Positions 50,530 through 59,210 of a DNA stretch of 64,000 nt are shown here, piece by piece. Source of the DNA: G963665185 sp049723905 (GTDB taxonomy: Bacteria; Desulfobacterota; Desulfovibrionia; Desulfovibrionales; Desulfovibrionaceae). The stretch spans positions 434,001 to 498,000 of the forward strand of contig NZ_JBJKFD010000001.1 of assembly GCF_049723905.1 (NCBI RefSeq). The letters run 5' to 3'. Both the position numbers and the translations under genes were made by a program. Below the pieces are notes generated by a model. It saw only the letters and a program-made list of their open reading frames with translations. It was not told the origin of the DNA and searched no databases. The number at the start of each line of letters is the position of its first letter. Within the stretch, counting starts at the first letter, position 1.

Positions 50530-51360
50530 TTGTCTGCTTGTTGCAGGCAGCTCGGGGTTAGTCGGCAGTCCGTGTATCAGGCTGAAAAACGCCATGATGC
50601 ACGAGAAGCCATGTCTCAGGAGGCAAAAAACATGGTCCTGAACGTGCGGGCCAGGATGCCCCGCCTTGGAACCAGAAAGCTGTACTACCTGTTAAAGGAC
50701 GCATTTTCTGCAAAGGGAATCAAGCTCGGACGTGATGGATTGTTTTCGCTGCTGCGGCGAGAGCACATGCTCATCAAGCGAAGAAAGAACTACACAAAGA
50801 CAACCAACTCGAAACATTGGCTAAAAAAACATCCCAATCTGTTGGAAGATGTTCAGCCCAAATGTCCTGAGCAGGTGTTCGTAAGCGATATAACCTACGT
50901 AAAGACACGCGAGCAAACGTGTTACCTTTCGCTGGTTACAGATGCATTCAGCCGGAAGATAATGGGATACAACGTGAGTCGGGATCTCGGAGCGGAAAGC
51001 ACAACCAAAGCACTGGACGCGGCAGTCAAAAATAAGCGAAGGAAGGTGAATACGATTCACCACTCAGATCGAGGGCTCCAATACGCTTCTTCGGTTTACC
51101 AGAAAAAGCTCCAACAATCCGGAATGGTTCCGTCCATGACAGATGGTTATGACTGCTATCAAAATGCCCTGGCGGAACGGATGAATGGTATTCTGAAGCA
51201 AGAGTTTATGTTTGCCAAATGCAACGACTTTGCGGAACTCAATACTCTGGTGAGGGAATCCGTTGAGATATACAACTCACAACGGCCACATCTCAGCCTG
51301 GGAATGAGAACGCCAAACGATGTACACGAATCAGGCTGTGGGGCTAGCCCCACAGCCTGA
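50530..51360 (+). CDS. IS3-family transposase OrfB (rve/DDE domain)
   Basis: A 276-residue integrase-like domain. The DDE triad is visible as VFVSDITYV, HHSDRGLQY and NALAERMNGILKQE. A TTG at 50530 is the only plausible independent start; the frame is open upstream to the A7 heptamer in OrfA, so it is more likely made as an OrfAB fusion by -1 frameshift. HTH-like LGVSRQSVYQ at the start and SQRPHLSLGMRTPNDV at the end are family-typical. Confidence 0.9.
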   Translation: MSACCRQLGVSRQSVYQAEKRHDAREAMSQEAKNMVLNVRARMPRLGTRKLYYLLKDAFSAKGIKLGRDGLFSLLRREHMLIKRRKNYTKTTNSKHWLKKHPNLLEDVQPKCPEQVFVSDITYVKTREQTCYLSLVTDAFSRKIMGYNVSRDLGAESTTKALDAAVKNKRRKVNTIHHSDRGLQYASSVYQKKLQQSGMVPSMTDGYDCYQNALAERMNGILKQEFMFAKCNDFAELNTLVRESVEIYNSQRPHLSLGMRTPNDVHESGCGASPTA

Positions 51361-51378
51361 GTGAAACCTTCAAAAAAC

Positions 51379-51402
51379 GTCAACCTAAGTTAGGACGCCT
51401 CA
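51379..51402 (-). repeat. Right terminal inverted repeat of the IS3 element
   Basis: Read inward it begins TGAGGCGTCCTAACT and ends TAGGTTGAC, matching the left end at 16 or more of 24 positions. Followed by the ATC direct repeat. Confidence 0.85.
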
Positions 51403-51496
51403 ATCAGTGCTAAAGTGCACGGCAAATCTTGGACAGAAATGCCCCTTGCTTTTAGGTGCGATTCTCCGTGAAAATCAAAACCGGAAGTTGCAGCAA

Positions 51497-52190
51497 ATGC
51501 GCAAGAGTTATTCAAAGGAATTCGAGGCGAAAGTGGCGTCGAGGCCATGAGTTTCGGCGTTATGGCGTCTCCGCTAGCCAATGACAGGTCCGGTCTGCCC
51601 GCAAGCGCCTGGGAATCCAGGCGATATATCCAGGGCCGAACACCAGCAAGGCGAATAAGGAGCACGGAAAGTATCCGTATCTGCTGTGCGATCTGGTCAT
51701 TGAGCGTCACAACCAAGTTTGGGTCACGGATATCACGTACATTGGGTTCGACTCCGGATTCATGTATCTAATTGCAATCGTTGATCTATACAGTCACCGG
51801 GTGTTAAGCCACCGCTTGAGCAACTTGATGAATTTTGTTTTTTGCGTCGACGCTCTGACTGACGCGTTGCAGCAGCATGGGGCACCCGAGATTCTCAACT
51901 CGGCCCAGGGATGCCAATTCACGGGCAAGCAATGGCTCGGTGTCCTCAAGGCCCACGGGGTGCATTAGCATGGACGGCAAGGGCGGGCGCTGAATAACAT
52001 CTATGTGGAGCGGCCTGAAGTACGAAAACATCTACTTGAACGATTGCGAAGCCGTCCATGAGCTGCGGCGTGGAGTGGCGTGGTACTTCACCTTTTACAG
52101 CAGCCGCCGGTTCCACCAAACCCTGGGATACCAGACTCCAGACAAGGTCTATTTTCAAACATTTGTCGCAGGCGGCATAACGGATGAAAG
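51497..52190 (+). pseudogene. Remnant of a second, different IS3-family element
   Basis: A decayed transposase. 51497-51550 encodes an OrfA start (MRKSYSKEFEAKVA) that soon stops. An OrfB frame then runs through AIYPGPNTSKANKEHGKYPYL, NQVWVTDITYI, and VDLYSHRVLSHRLSN to a stop at 51968; the second catalytic Asp of the triad is gone (NSAQGCQF for NTDQGSQF). A shifted frame from 52003 carries the end (VAWYFTFYSSRRFHQTLGYQTP). It is not related closely to the intact IS next door. No terminal repeats could be defined. Confidence 0.82.
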
Positions 52191-52364
52191 GCAAAGAAAC
52201 CATGAAGGGGAAAGGCACCTAAAAGCAGATGCAAAATCTGTCTTGATTATTCGCGCAGGTTAGGGAGCGTGGAAGACGATGGTTCCACCGTGAAAAGAGC
52301 TTCCATGCCGCCGCATATCATTCCAAGGGCTTCGCCGCATCTGCTATCTAGGATTAGTCCTGGC

Positions 52365-52811
52365 TTCCAAGTTTGTGGACGGCGTTCTATCGCCAGGAGC
52401 GCATGCTTACCAGATTAGGCCTGGATATCTCACAGAGCACCTGCATCTGGGCTTTGCGGACTGCCGAGGCTTGTTAACCGATCATGGACACAGCAGATAT
52501 TGCCTTTGGAATGGAAACAGACCACTCGCCCCAAAAGCCTGCTCAGTCGTGCTGTGGCCTACACCTTTGGGCGGTGAGGCCGGGTTGAAACGTGTCTCGA
52601 AGATTGCATCTTGCTGCCGGACAACAATTTGGTCAAGAACGCTATTCGTCTCTTTGCGGTCAGTCAGAGAAACTGGTTTTTCTCCGGCTCGCCCGACGCC
52701 ATAGCATGCGCGGCTTTGTATAGTCTGGTCGAAACAGCGAAGGGCAATGGGCAGGAACCGCTACAGTATCTGCATTTTCTCTTTGAAAGATTGCCGGGCA
52801 TTGAAGTCTGA
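52365..52811 (+). pseudogene. Remnant of an IS66-family transposase
   Basis: Fragments in shifting frames follow the IS66 TnpC order: SKFVDG then FYRQERMLTRLGLDIS (about 52370-52440), APKSLLSRAVAYTFGR (about 52530-52575), and the C-terminal LPDNNLVKNAIRLFAVSQRNWFFSGSP to FLFERLP (52611-52811). The order and spacing fit one deleted, frameshifted copy. 52191-52364 between the two remnants shows nothing recognisable. Confidence 0.78.
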
Positions 52812-52967
52812 TGACAAGAAAAAAAGCTTGTTACCCTAATATGTTGATGCCGAAGAGGCGGCGTGTTAACAGGAGGGGGAAAATTGAACGATGGCAAAAA
52901 AATGACGCTTACAATTCGGTCAACAGCCAGAACCAGCGTTGCGAAATACGGCTTTTGGTTCCCGGCC

Positions 52968-53146
52968 CCTAATGTTATTGCCGTAATGACCGAATATGTT
53001 GATATCAGAAATTGTTCCATCCGAAGCGTAAAAATCGTTTATGGAGTGAGTGAACGTGATTGCAGCGCTGATAATGGGAAAAAAGGGGAAGTTGGATTTT
53101 CGGCCAAAAATACTATGCCCGTCATGGGCTGTTTCTGTGTGAATGG
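52968..53146 (+). repeat. Diverged copy A of a 179-bp tandem duplication
   Basis: Aligns base by base with 53147-53325 at a constant 179-bp offset (by eye about four in five positions identical). It begins CCTAATGTTATTGCCGTAATG in both copies and contains a degenerate version of the first 30 codons of the next gene: GTG 53056 (aligned to ATG 53235) then IAALIMGKKG, after which a base change in the A/G run shifts the frame; in the next frame VGFSAKNTMPVMG is still readable. 52812-52967 upstream of it holds no gene I can recognise. Confidence 0.85.
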
Positions 53147-53325
53147 CCTAATGTTATTGCCGTAATGGCCGATTATGTTGATATCGGAAGCCGTTTCATC
53201 TAAAGTGCAAAAAACGTTTATGGAGTGAACGAATATGATTGCTGCGTTGATCATGGGGAGAAAAGGGAGCGTTGGTTTTCCCGGCAAAAACACCATGCCC
53301 GTCATGGGGCGGTCCCTGTGCGAAT
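53147..53325 (+). repeat. Copy B of the 179-bp tandem duplication (active 5' end)
   Basis: Contains the leader, ribosome-binding region (TATGGAGTGA) and first 30 codons of the cytidylyltransferase gene at 53235. The partner copy A is immediately upstream with no gap. Confidence 0.85.
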
Positions 53326-53984
53326 ATCCTCTTCTTGCCGCCAAGTACGCCAAGCAGGTGGATCAAATATATGTAACCACCGATGATCCGCAGATCGCCG
53401 AGATCTCCAGGCGCTATGACGCCCATGTCATTGACCGTCCGGCGCGCCTTGCCAGTACCGAGGCCCTTGGTGAGGATGTGTATGTGCATGCGGCCGGGTA
53501 TGTCCGCGAGCATGCCGGAACACCGGACATGTTCGTCCTGCTGATGTGCAATGCCCCGACCATTTTGGCTGGGACCATCGACGACGGGGTGAAGGCCCTG
53601 CGTGACAATCCGGAACTCGACTCCGCCGTGACCGTGTCCTGCTACAACATGTGGAGCCCCCTGCGCGCCCGCAAGGAGACCGAGGAGGGACTTCTTCAGC
53701 CATTCGTGCCTTTCGAATCCTTTGGCGACCCGGCGACCCTTAATTGCGACCGGGACAGCCAGGGTGACGTCTGGTTCGCGGACATGGGATGTTCCGTGGT
53801 CAGGAGCCACTGCCTTGAATATATGGAATCCGGCCTGCTTCCCCAAAAATGGATGGGACAGAAAATTTATCCCCTCAAGCAATGGGGCGGCTGCGATGTG
53901 GATTACGAGTGGCAGATTCCCGGCGTGGAATTCTGGCTGGAGAGCCACGGCTTCAGTTCGACATCCTTACCCTATTCCAAGTGA
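53235..53984 (+). CDS. CMP-sugar synthetase (acylneuraminate cytidylyltransferase family)
   Basis: A 249-residue nucleotidyltransferase that would activate a nonulosonic or related acid sugar with CTP. The N-terminal CTP loop reads GRKGSVGFPGKNTMPVMGR (variant of ARGGSKGIPGKN), followed by IYVTTDDPQIAEISRRYDAHVIDRP and ASTEALGEDVYVHA. The central NAPTILAGTIDDGV and WGGCDVDYEWQIP regions are less typical; legionaminate-type synthetases are the closest guess. It is the first gene of the glycan cluster; its leader and 5' end are duplicated upstream. The radical SAM gene follows 6 bp later. Confidence 0.82.
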   Translation: MIAALIMGRKGSVGFPGKNTMPVMGRSLCEYPLLAAKYAKQVDQIYVTTDDPQIAEISRRYDAHVIDRPARLASTEALGEDVYVHAAGYVREHAGTPDMFVLLMCNAPTILAGTIDDGVKALRDNPELDSAVTVSCYNMWSPLRARKETEEGLLQPFVPFESFGDPATLNCDRDSQGDVWFADMGCSVVRSHCLEYMESGLLPQKWMGQKIYPLKQWGGCDVDYEWQIPGVEFWLESHGFSSTSLPYSK

Positions 53985-53990
53985 GGCCAC

Positions 53991-54974
53991 ATGACCAAAG
54001 TCCATGTGAATGAAAGCGTGACCAGCGTGGCTGGAGAATCTCCTCACGACGGTCAATCAAAGGCATACTCCGAGTATCGCAGGAAATGGAACGAGAATCC
54101 TGTCGACTTTGTGGTGGAACCATTTCCACTGCACCTCGATGTCGAAATCAGCAGCCGGTGTAATCTTGCCTGTGTTTTCTGCGACCGGAGGGGCAAGAAA
54201 ATTGTCGGTGAAGGAGACATGTCCTTTGACATGTACAAAAGCATCCTGGACGAGGCGGCCGAACACGGCTTGTGCGGCCTGAAACTTAGTTGCCGAGGCG
54301 AACCGCTTCTCAACCCCGCCGTTGCGGACATGGTCTCATATGCTCGAAAGCGAGGAGTCCTTGATATTTATTTCAATACGCACGGCATGCTGTTGACCGA
54401 AGAGATGAGCAGAAAGCTCATTGACGCCGGGTTGAACCGGATATCCATCTCTGTGGAAGGAACGGACCCGGAACGCTTTGAGAAAGCTCGGAGAGGAGCC
54501 AGTTTTTCAAAAATAGTTCAAAATATCAGGATACTGCGCAATCTCAAAGAGCAATATTTTTCCAAAATTCCTCATATCAGGGTTCAATCGGTACAACTTC
54601 CTTGGGTGGACGAAGACGAATATAGGCGTTTTTGGACAGGATTGGCAGACGAAGTGCTCATGCTGCGGTGCAAGGGCCAGCCTACCACAGAGGTGCGGAA
54701 GGCTCCCTATGCCTGTTCGCAGCTTTGGCAACGGATGACCATATACAACGACGGCACCATTCATGGTTGCAATAATGACATCACGGACCGGCACATTGTC
54801 GGACAAGTGGGTGAGAACTCCATTGCCGAATGCTGGACTGGCGAACAAATGGAAACGGCCAGACGGCTTCACCAACAGGAGCAGGCCCATACAATGCCAG
54901 CTTGCGCAGCATGCCCGTTGCGTGCGGCCTTTATCAAAGAAAAAATGGCCGTAAAGGAAGGCGTCGAACAATGA
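53991..54974 (+). CDS. Radical SAM / SPASM domain protein
   Basis: A 327-residue radical SAM enzyme. The [4Fe-4S]-SAM motif CNLACVFC (Cys57, 61, 64; CX3CX2C) sits in a HLDVEISSR context; SCRGEPLLNP is the GGEP-type SAM-binding block, and RISISVEGTDPERFEKARRG follows. The C-terminal Cys set (GCNNDITD, CWTGEQ, CAACPL) is SPASM/twitch-like for a second cluster. Placed between the CMP-sugar synthetase and an SDR, it may modify a sugar or a peptide acceptor; the substrate is unknown. Its stop overlaps the SDR start (ATGA). Confidence 0.87.
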   Translation: MTKVHVNESVTSVAGESPHDGQSKAYSEYRRKWNENPVDFVVEPFPLHLDVEISSRCNLACVFCDRRGKKIVGEGDMSFDMYKSILDEAAEHGLCGLKLSCRGEPLLNPAVADMVSYARKRGVLDIYFNTHGMLLTEEMSRKLIDAGLNRISISVEGTDPERFEKARRGASFSKIVQNIRILRNLKEQYFSKIPHIRVQSVQLPWVDEDEYRRFWTGLADEVLMLRCKGQPTTEVRKAPYACSQLWQRMTIYNDGTIHGCNNDITDRHIVGQVGENSIAECWTGEQMETARRLHQQEQAHTMPACAACPLRAAFIKEKMAVKEGVEQ

Positions 54975-55759
54975 AGAACGCATTTTCCCAACCAGCTTGG
55001 TCTCCCGCCGTAGAACCGGGGTCACGCATTCTGGTGGTCGGCGCATCCGGCGGCATTGGCAAAGCCACGGCAGAGATGCTGTTGAGCGGCCCCGCCTGCG
55101 CCGTAGGAGCGCACTTTGCCTCGGGAGAGAGCTCTCCGGTGGAAAAGCCGTTTTCTCAAGATCATCAGCTTATCCCCCTCAAGCAGACACTTGTCACTGA
55201 ACAGGACTGCGCGAATCTTGTGGATAAGTTTGTGCGGCAGGCCAAAGGGATTGACGGTCTGGTCGTCATGACCGGAGGTTTGTCCCGCAACGCCCACTTT
55301 TCCGAGATCGCCGAAGAGGACTGGCTTTCCGACATCGGCATCAACCTGAACGTGCCCTTTTTCCTGGCTAGGGCGGCCATGGCGCATATGAAGCAGGCAG
55401 ACGGTGGGCGCATCGTGTTGGCTGGGTCCGAATCATCTCTGCACGGCGGAAGCTCCTCCTCTTTGGGATACGGGGTTTCCAAGCGTGGCATCGAGTGCCT
55501 TGTGCAGGGGCTCGCCCGAGACGGTGCGGAAAGCAACATCCTCGTCAACGGCATGCGGCTGGGGCATTTCAATACGGATTTCAACAAGCGCTGGAAAGGA
55601 ACCGACGAGGCCTACATGGACGAGCGAGCAGACATGATCCCGCTTAAGCGAGGCGGCGATCCCATGGAAGCCGCCGCTCTGATCATCTACCTCATGTCCG
55701 GCTGGGGCTCCTTTATCACGGGGCAGATGATTCCCATCACTGGTGGGGACTGGCTCTAG
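54971..55759 (+). CDS. Short-chain dehydrogenase/reductase (SDR)
   Basis: A 262-residue classical SDR: cofactor motif VVGASGGIGKA (about 22-32), LVVMTGGLSRNAHF at the NAG-type position, INLNVPFFLARAA, catalytic Ser in LAGSESSLHGG and YGVSKRG (Tyr-xxx-Lys), and GSFITGQMIPITGGDWL at the end. It oxidises or reduces a sugar or acyl intermediate of the cluster. It is overlapped by the radical SAM gene. Confidence 0.88.
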   Translation: MKNAFSQPAWSPAVEPGSRILVVGASGGIGKATAEMLLSGPACAVGAHFASGESSPVEKPFSQDHQLIPLKQTLVTEQDCANLVDKFVRQAKGIDGLVVMTGGLSRNAHFSEIAEEDWLSDIGINLNVPFFLARAAMAHMKQADGGRIVLAGSESSLHGGSSSSLGYGVSKRGIECLVQGLARDGAESNILVNGMRLGHFNTDFNKRWKGTDEAYMDERADMIPLKRGGDPMEAAALIIYLMSGWGSFITGQMIPITGGDWL

Positions 55760-55770
55760 GAGGAATGGCT

Positions 55771-56688
55771 ATGCACAAAAGAAAAGCACTTGTGACCGGC
55801 GGTTCCGGTTTTCTCGGCAGCCACGTCGCCGATGAGCTTAGCAGGCACGGCTATACCGTAACGATTTTCGATCGCGCAGAGTCCCCCTGGCTCTCCCAAG
55901 GACAGCACATGATCGTGGGTGACATGATGGACCGGGAGTTGGTCGAGGCCACAGTGAAGGGCCAAGACGTGGTGTACCACATGGCCGGCATCGCTGATAT
56001 CGGCGAATCCTACCGCAGTCCGTTGAAAACCATCGAATGCAACATCCTCGGCAGCACCTGGATCATCGATGCCTGTGCCCGCATGGGGGTGCAGCGGTTC
56101 ATGTTCGCCTCAAGCGTCTACGTATATAGCGACAAAGGGTCGTTTTACCGGGTGAGCAAGCAGGCCGTGGAATCCATCCTTGAAGGTTACGGGTTGCAGC
56201 AGAATCTCTCCTACACCGTGTTGCGCTACGGCTCCCTTTACGGCCTTAGGGCGCAGGACTGGAACGGCATGCGCTCCTTTGTCAAAAGCGCGGTGGAAGC
56301 CGGGCAGATCACTTACTACGGCACGGGCGAGGAGCGGCGCGAATATATCCACGTGAAGGATGCCGCCCGGCTGAGTGTGCAGGCCCTGGATGAAAAGTAT
56401 TCGGGCCAATGCCTGACCGTGACCGGCACCCAGGTCATGACCATCCGGGAGATGCTGGGCATGATCCGGGAAATCTGCGGCAAGGATGTGGGTCTTAATT
56501 TCACTTCCGTGGGAAGTGAATATAAAGAGTCCCATTACTCCCTGACACCCTATCGCTACACCCCGAAAAGGGGAAGCAAGGTCGTTCCCAGAGAATTCGT
56601 GGACCTTGGCGAAGGGATTCTCGAGCTCGTGCAGGAAGTGGAGAGGGAATGCAACGGCGATGATTTTGAGACCATGAGTGCAATATAG
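55771..56688 (+). CDS. NAD-dependent epimerase/dehydratase
   Basis: Extended SDR of about 305 residues acting on a nucleotide sugar: LVTGGSGFLGSHVADEL, VVYHMAGIADIGESYRSPLKTIECNILGS, catalytic SSVYVY and FYRVSKQAVE (Tyr-xxx-Lys), LRYGSLYG, and EERREYIHVKDAARL. The start is ATG 55771, with TAGGAGGA 6 bases upstream; ATG 55765 abuts that sequence. It may form the 4-epimer or 4-keto intermediate of a deoxysugar. Confidence 0.88.
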   Translation: MHKRKALVTGGSGFLGSHVADELSRHGYTVTIFDRAESPWLSQGQHMIVGDMMDRELVEATVKGQDVVYHMAGIADIGESYRSPLKTIECNILGSTWIIDACARMGVQRFMFASSVYVYSDKGSFYRVSKQAVESILEGYGLQQNLSYTVLRYGSLYGLRAQDWNGMRSFVKSAVEAGQITYYGTGEERREYIHVKDAARLSVQALDEKYSGQCLTVTGTQVMTIREMLGMIREICGKDVGLNFTSVGSEYKESHYSLTPYRYTPKRGSKVVPREFVDLGEGILELVQEVERECNGDDFETMSAI

Positions 56689-56702
56689 CTGGAGAAGGCG
56701 GG

Positions 56703-57494
56703 ATGAACGATAAGACAGCTTACAAGCAGGTGTACGATTACTGGAACGAGACCGTGTGTTGCTCCACCCACGCGAGCAGTGCGCCTTTGTCCCGCGGTTA
56801 CTTCGAGGAAATCGAAGCATACAAATACATCAATGAGCCTGAAATTCACGCCTTTGCCCAATTTTCCCGATTCCACGGCAAGGAGGTGCTTGAAGTTGGT
56901 GTGGGCGCGGGCACGGATTTTTTGCAATGGGTCCGGTCCGGAGCAATTGCCACCGGAGTGGACCTGACCCCTGCCGGTATCGAGCACGCTGAAATCCGCC
57001 TCAAGCAGTACAACCTTGAGGCAAACGATCTGCGCGTCGCCAACTGCGAGGAGCTGCCCTTTGCCGACAACTCCTTTGACCTTGCCTACTCCTGGGGTGT
57101 GATCCACCACACTCCGGATACGGAAAAGGCCCTCTCCGAACTGGTGCGCGTGACCAAACCAGGCGGCACTATCAAGGTCATGGTCTACAACCGCCATTCC
57201 CTGGTCGCTTATTACCGCTGGTACCAGATGGCGCTCTCCAAAGGGAAGCCATGGAAGAGCCTCGCTTGGGTGCTGGACAATCACATGGAAAGCCAGGGAA
57301 CCAAGGCGTACACCGGCGAAGAAATGACCGCCATGTTCACCCGCATGGGAGCGGAGGTACAAAGCGTGCAGAAATATATCACCTGCTATGACCGCAAAGT
57401 GCCGGGGTACGAATGGCTGGTCAGGGCGTTCGGACCAGACCGCTCCGGCTGGTTCATGGGGGTTACCGCCATCAAGCCGGGCGGGACGAGGTAA
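56703..57494 (+). CDS. Class I SAM-dependent methyltransferase
   Basis: A 263-residue methyltransferase of the UbiE/type 11 kind. Motif I VLEVGVGAGTDFLQW, acidic end of strand 2 in GVDLTPAGIEHAE, motif post-I LPFADNSFDLAYSWGVIHHTPDTEKALSELVRV, and GGTIKVMVYNRHSLVAYYRW. Likely methylates a sugar of the glycan. It is preceded by GGAGAAGG and followed 4 bp later by the MptE-like gene. Confidence 0.87.
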   Translation: MNDKTAYKQVYDYWNETVCCSTHASSAPLSRGYFEEIEAYKYINEPEIHAFAQFSRFHGKEVLEVGVGAGTDFLQWVRSGAIATGVDLTPAGIEHAEIRLKQYNLEANDLRVANCEELPFADNSFDLAYSWGVIHHTPDTEKALSELVRVTKPGGTIKVMVYNRHSLVAYYRWYQMALSKGKPWKSLAWVLDNHMESQGTKAYTGEEMTAMFTRMGAEVQSVQKYITCYDRKVPGYEWLVRAFGPDRSGWFMGVTAIKPGGTR

Positions 57495-57498
57495 CACC

Positions 57499-58311
57499 AT
57501 GAGCAGGCCGGGCAAAGATGCATATGGTAAGAAGCACGGGGATTCCATTCGCGTCTTTCGGGACATCCACAAGGGGGAGCGGTGTTTTGTTTTGGGAAAT
57601 GGGCCCTCTCTCTGTCAGGTGGACGCGACCATGCTCGCCGGTGAGTATACACTTGTCACCAATCTGTTTATCAAAACCGAGGCGGCAAAAACGTTCTCGC
57701 CCACATACTACTGCATGTCCGACTACACCCACTGGCAAGGAGGCAGAGGATTCGTGCCCAGCCTGCTGGAGGCCATGCCCAGCCTGACGCAAACCACATT
57801 TTTCCTTGAATCCGAGGCCGAAGCCGTGGTGAACGCCACACCCGAATTTGCCGGACTTGATATCCGCTATCTCTATCTGGAGTACGAGGACACCTCTGTC
57901 CTCGAGCATGGAGTCCATGCTCAAGTGCACGAATTCGTCCGCTGGGGCAGGACCGTCATCGCTGATTTCTGCCTGCCTCTGGCCCGATACATGGGATTCA
58001 ACGAAATCTATCTGCTGGGGTGCGATTACAACTGGACAGACAAACCTGTCACGCAAGACAGCTTTTCCTCCATAAAGTACGCATACGACCCTGCTGAAGA
58101 CGATAGACATCTTTTTCGTATCAAGGAATACCGCACCATGCACGATAACGGCAACATGATCGAAACCCTGGTGGCCAATGTATATGCCGTGGCCGACGCT
58201 TTTTCGAAGCAGGGCTGCACGGTGTACAATGCGGGCCAGGGGGGCAATCTCGCCCAGCTCCCGACCGTGGAATTCGATTCCCTGTTTCCCCAAGGGAGGC
58301 GATCGGCATGA
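57499..58311 (+). CDS. Short MptE-like (DUF115) protein
   Basis: A 270-residue protein corresponding to the core of the DUF115/MAF family: GERCFVLGNGPSLCQVD is the nucleotide-binding turn, YYCMSDYTHW replaces the usual DYS, and IYLLGCDYNWTD the GxDx block. It lacks the large flanking domains of the 597-residue homologue at 7467-9260. In this cluster it is a plausible glycosyl- or sugar-phosphate-transferase. It overlaps the RmlD-like gene by four bases. Confidence 0.82.
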   Translation: MSRPGKDAYGKKHGDSIRVFRDIHKGERCFVLGNGPSLCQVDATMLAGEYTLVTNLFIKTEAAKTFSPTYYCMSDYTHWQGGRGFVPSLLEAMPSLTQTTFFLESEAEAVVNATPEFAGLDIRYLYLEYEDTSVLEHGVHAQVHEFVRWGRTVIADFCLPLARYMGFNEIYLLGCDYNWTDKPVTQDSFSSIKYAYDPAEDDRHLFRIKEYRTMHDNGNMIETLVANVYAVADAFSKQGCTVYNAGQGGNLAQLPTVEFDSLFPQGRRSA

Positions 58312-59210
58312 CCGTCCCCAGACAGCTGACTGTCCTCATTGCCGGAGGTGGCGGATACATCGGTCACAATCTCGCCCGATCTCTGGCGCCAGACCATGAT
58401 GTTGTTATCACCCTGCGCCCCGGCGGATCGGTGTCGACCTCACTGCCCGGTGTCATGGCGATCGAGCAGGATCTTCTGGATGAACCTGGCGTGGAAAAAC
58501 TGGTTCGGTCCGTTGCGCCCCATTGTGTTATCGATGTGGCAGGCACCAAGAATCTGGGCTTTTGCGAAGAACAACCAGACGAAGCCATGCGCATCAACTG
58601 CCGGGCACCTGAGTGTCTGGCTCAATCCGCGCACGCCGTGGGAAGTGGATTTGTCTTTGTTTCCTCCGATTATGTTTTTGACTGCATAGCCGGAGGGTTC
58701 AGGGAGGAGGATACGACTTCCCCAATGACCGAATACGGCAGGACCAAGCTCTGCGCGGAGCAGGCCGTCATGGCCGCCCATCCCGCAGCCGCCGTGGTGC
58801 GAACCAGTGCGGTGTACGGCAGGGGCGGCGGGCAGTTCTATACATGGCTGTGCCAGACCCTGGCCCGGGGCGGGGTGGTGGACGCCTTTGACGATTCCAT
58901 TTTCACTCCGACGCTCATTGACGATCTGGCCCAGGCATTGGGCCGCATCGCCCTTGAAGGGCATTGCGGCATCTTCCATGTGGCGGGCAGCACTGCCATC
59001 ACCCGATATGGCATGGCCTGTGCCGTTGCCGAAGCATTTGACTATCCGGCCGGTCTCGTCATCAAGGGGAAGCGGCAGGATGCCCAGAAACTTATCGCCA
59101 CGAACTCCTCACTGGATGCTTCCCGGTCAGCGGAACAGCTCGATCTCATTTTTCACGACCTGAAGACCGGGCTGGGGATCTTGAAGGAATCAGGAGCAAC
59201 TGATGAGTGA
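58308..59210 (+). CDS. RmlD-like sugar nucleotide reductase
   Basis: A 300-residue extended SDR of the dTDP-4-dehydrorhamnose reductase type: IAGGGGYIGHNLAR, DVAGTKNLGFCEEQPDEAMRINCRAPECLAQSA, FVSSDYVFD, PMTEYGRTKLCAEQ (Tyr-xxx-Lys), and a terminal substrate region. It probably reduces a 4-keto sugar made by the epimerase/dehydratase. Coupled by ATGA overlap upstream and by an 8-bp overlap downstream. Confidence 0.87.
   Translation: MTVPRQLTVLIAGGGGYIGHNLARSLAPDHDVVITLRPGGSVSTSLPGVMAIEQDLLDEPGVEKLVRSVAPHCVIDVAGTKNLGFCEEQPDEAMRINCRAPECLAQSAHAVGSGFVFVSSDYVFDCIAGGFREEDTTSPMTEYGRTKLCAEQAVMAAHPAAAVVRTSAVYGRGGGQFYTWLCQTLARGGVVDAFDDSIFTPTLIDDLAQALGRIALEGHCGIFHVAGSTAITRYGMACAVAEAFDYPAGLVIKGKRQDAQKLIATNSSLDASRSAEQLDLIFHDLKTGLGILKESGATDE

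Larger units (their letters stand above)
50087..51402 (+). mobile_element. IS3-family insertion sequence, apparently intact
   Basis: A 1316-bp element with OrfA, OrfB, imperfect terminal inverted repeats starting TG and ending CA, and a flanking 3-bp direct repeat ATC (50084-50086 and 51403-51405). The 3-bp target duplication and -1 frame arrangement are typical of IS3 family members. Both reading frames are open and the DDE residues are present, so it may be mobile. It landed 13 bp after the suf terminator stem. Confidence 0.9.

Noticed and set aside
52863..53165. 100-codon open frame running through duplication copy A
   Set aside because: It reads the decayed gene start in a shifted frame and joins it to non-coding sequence; the pattern is explained by the tandem duplication.
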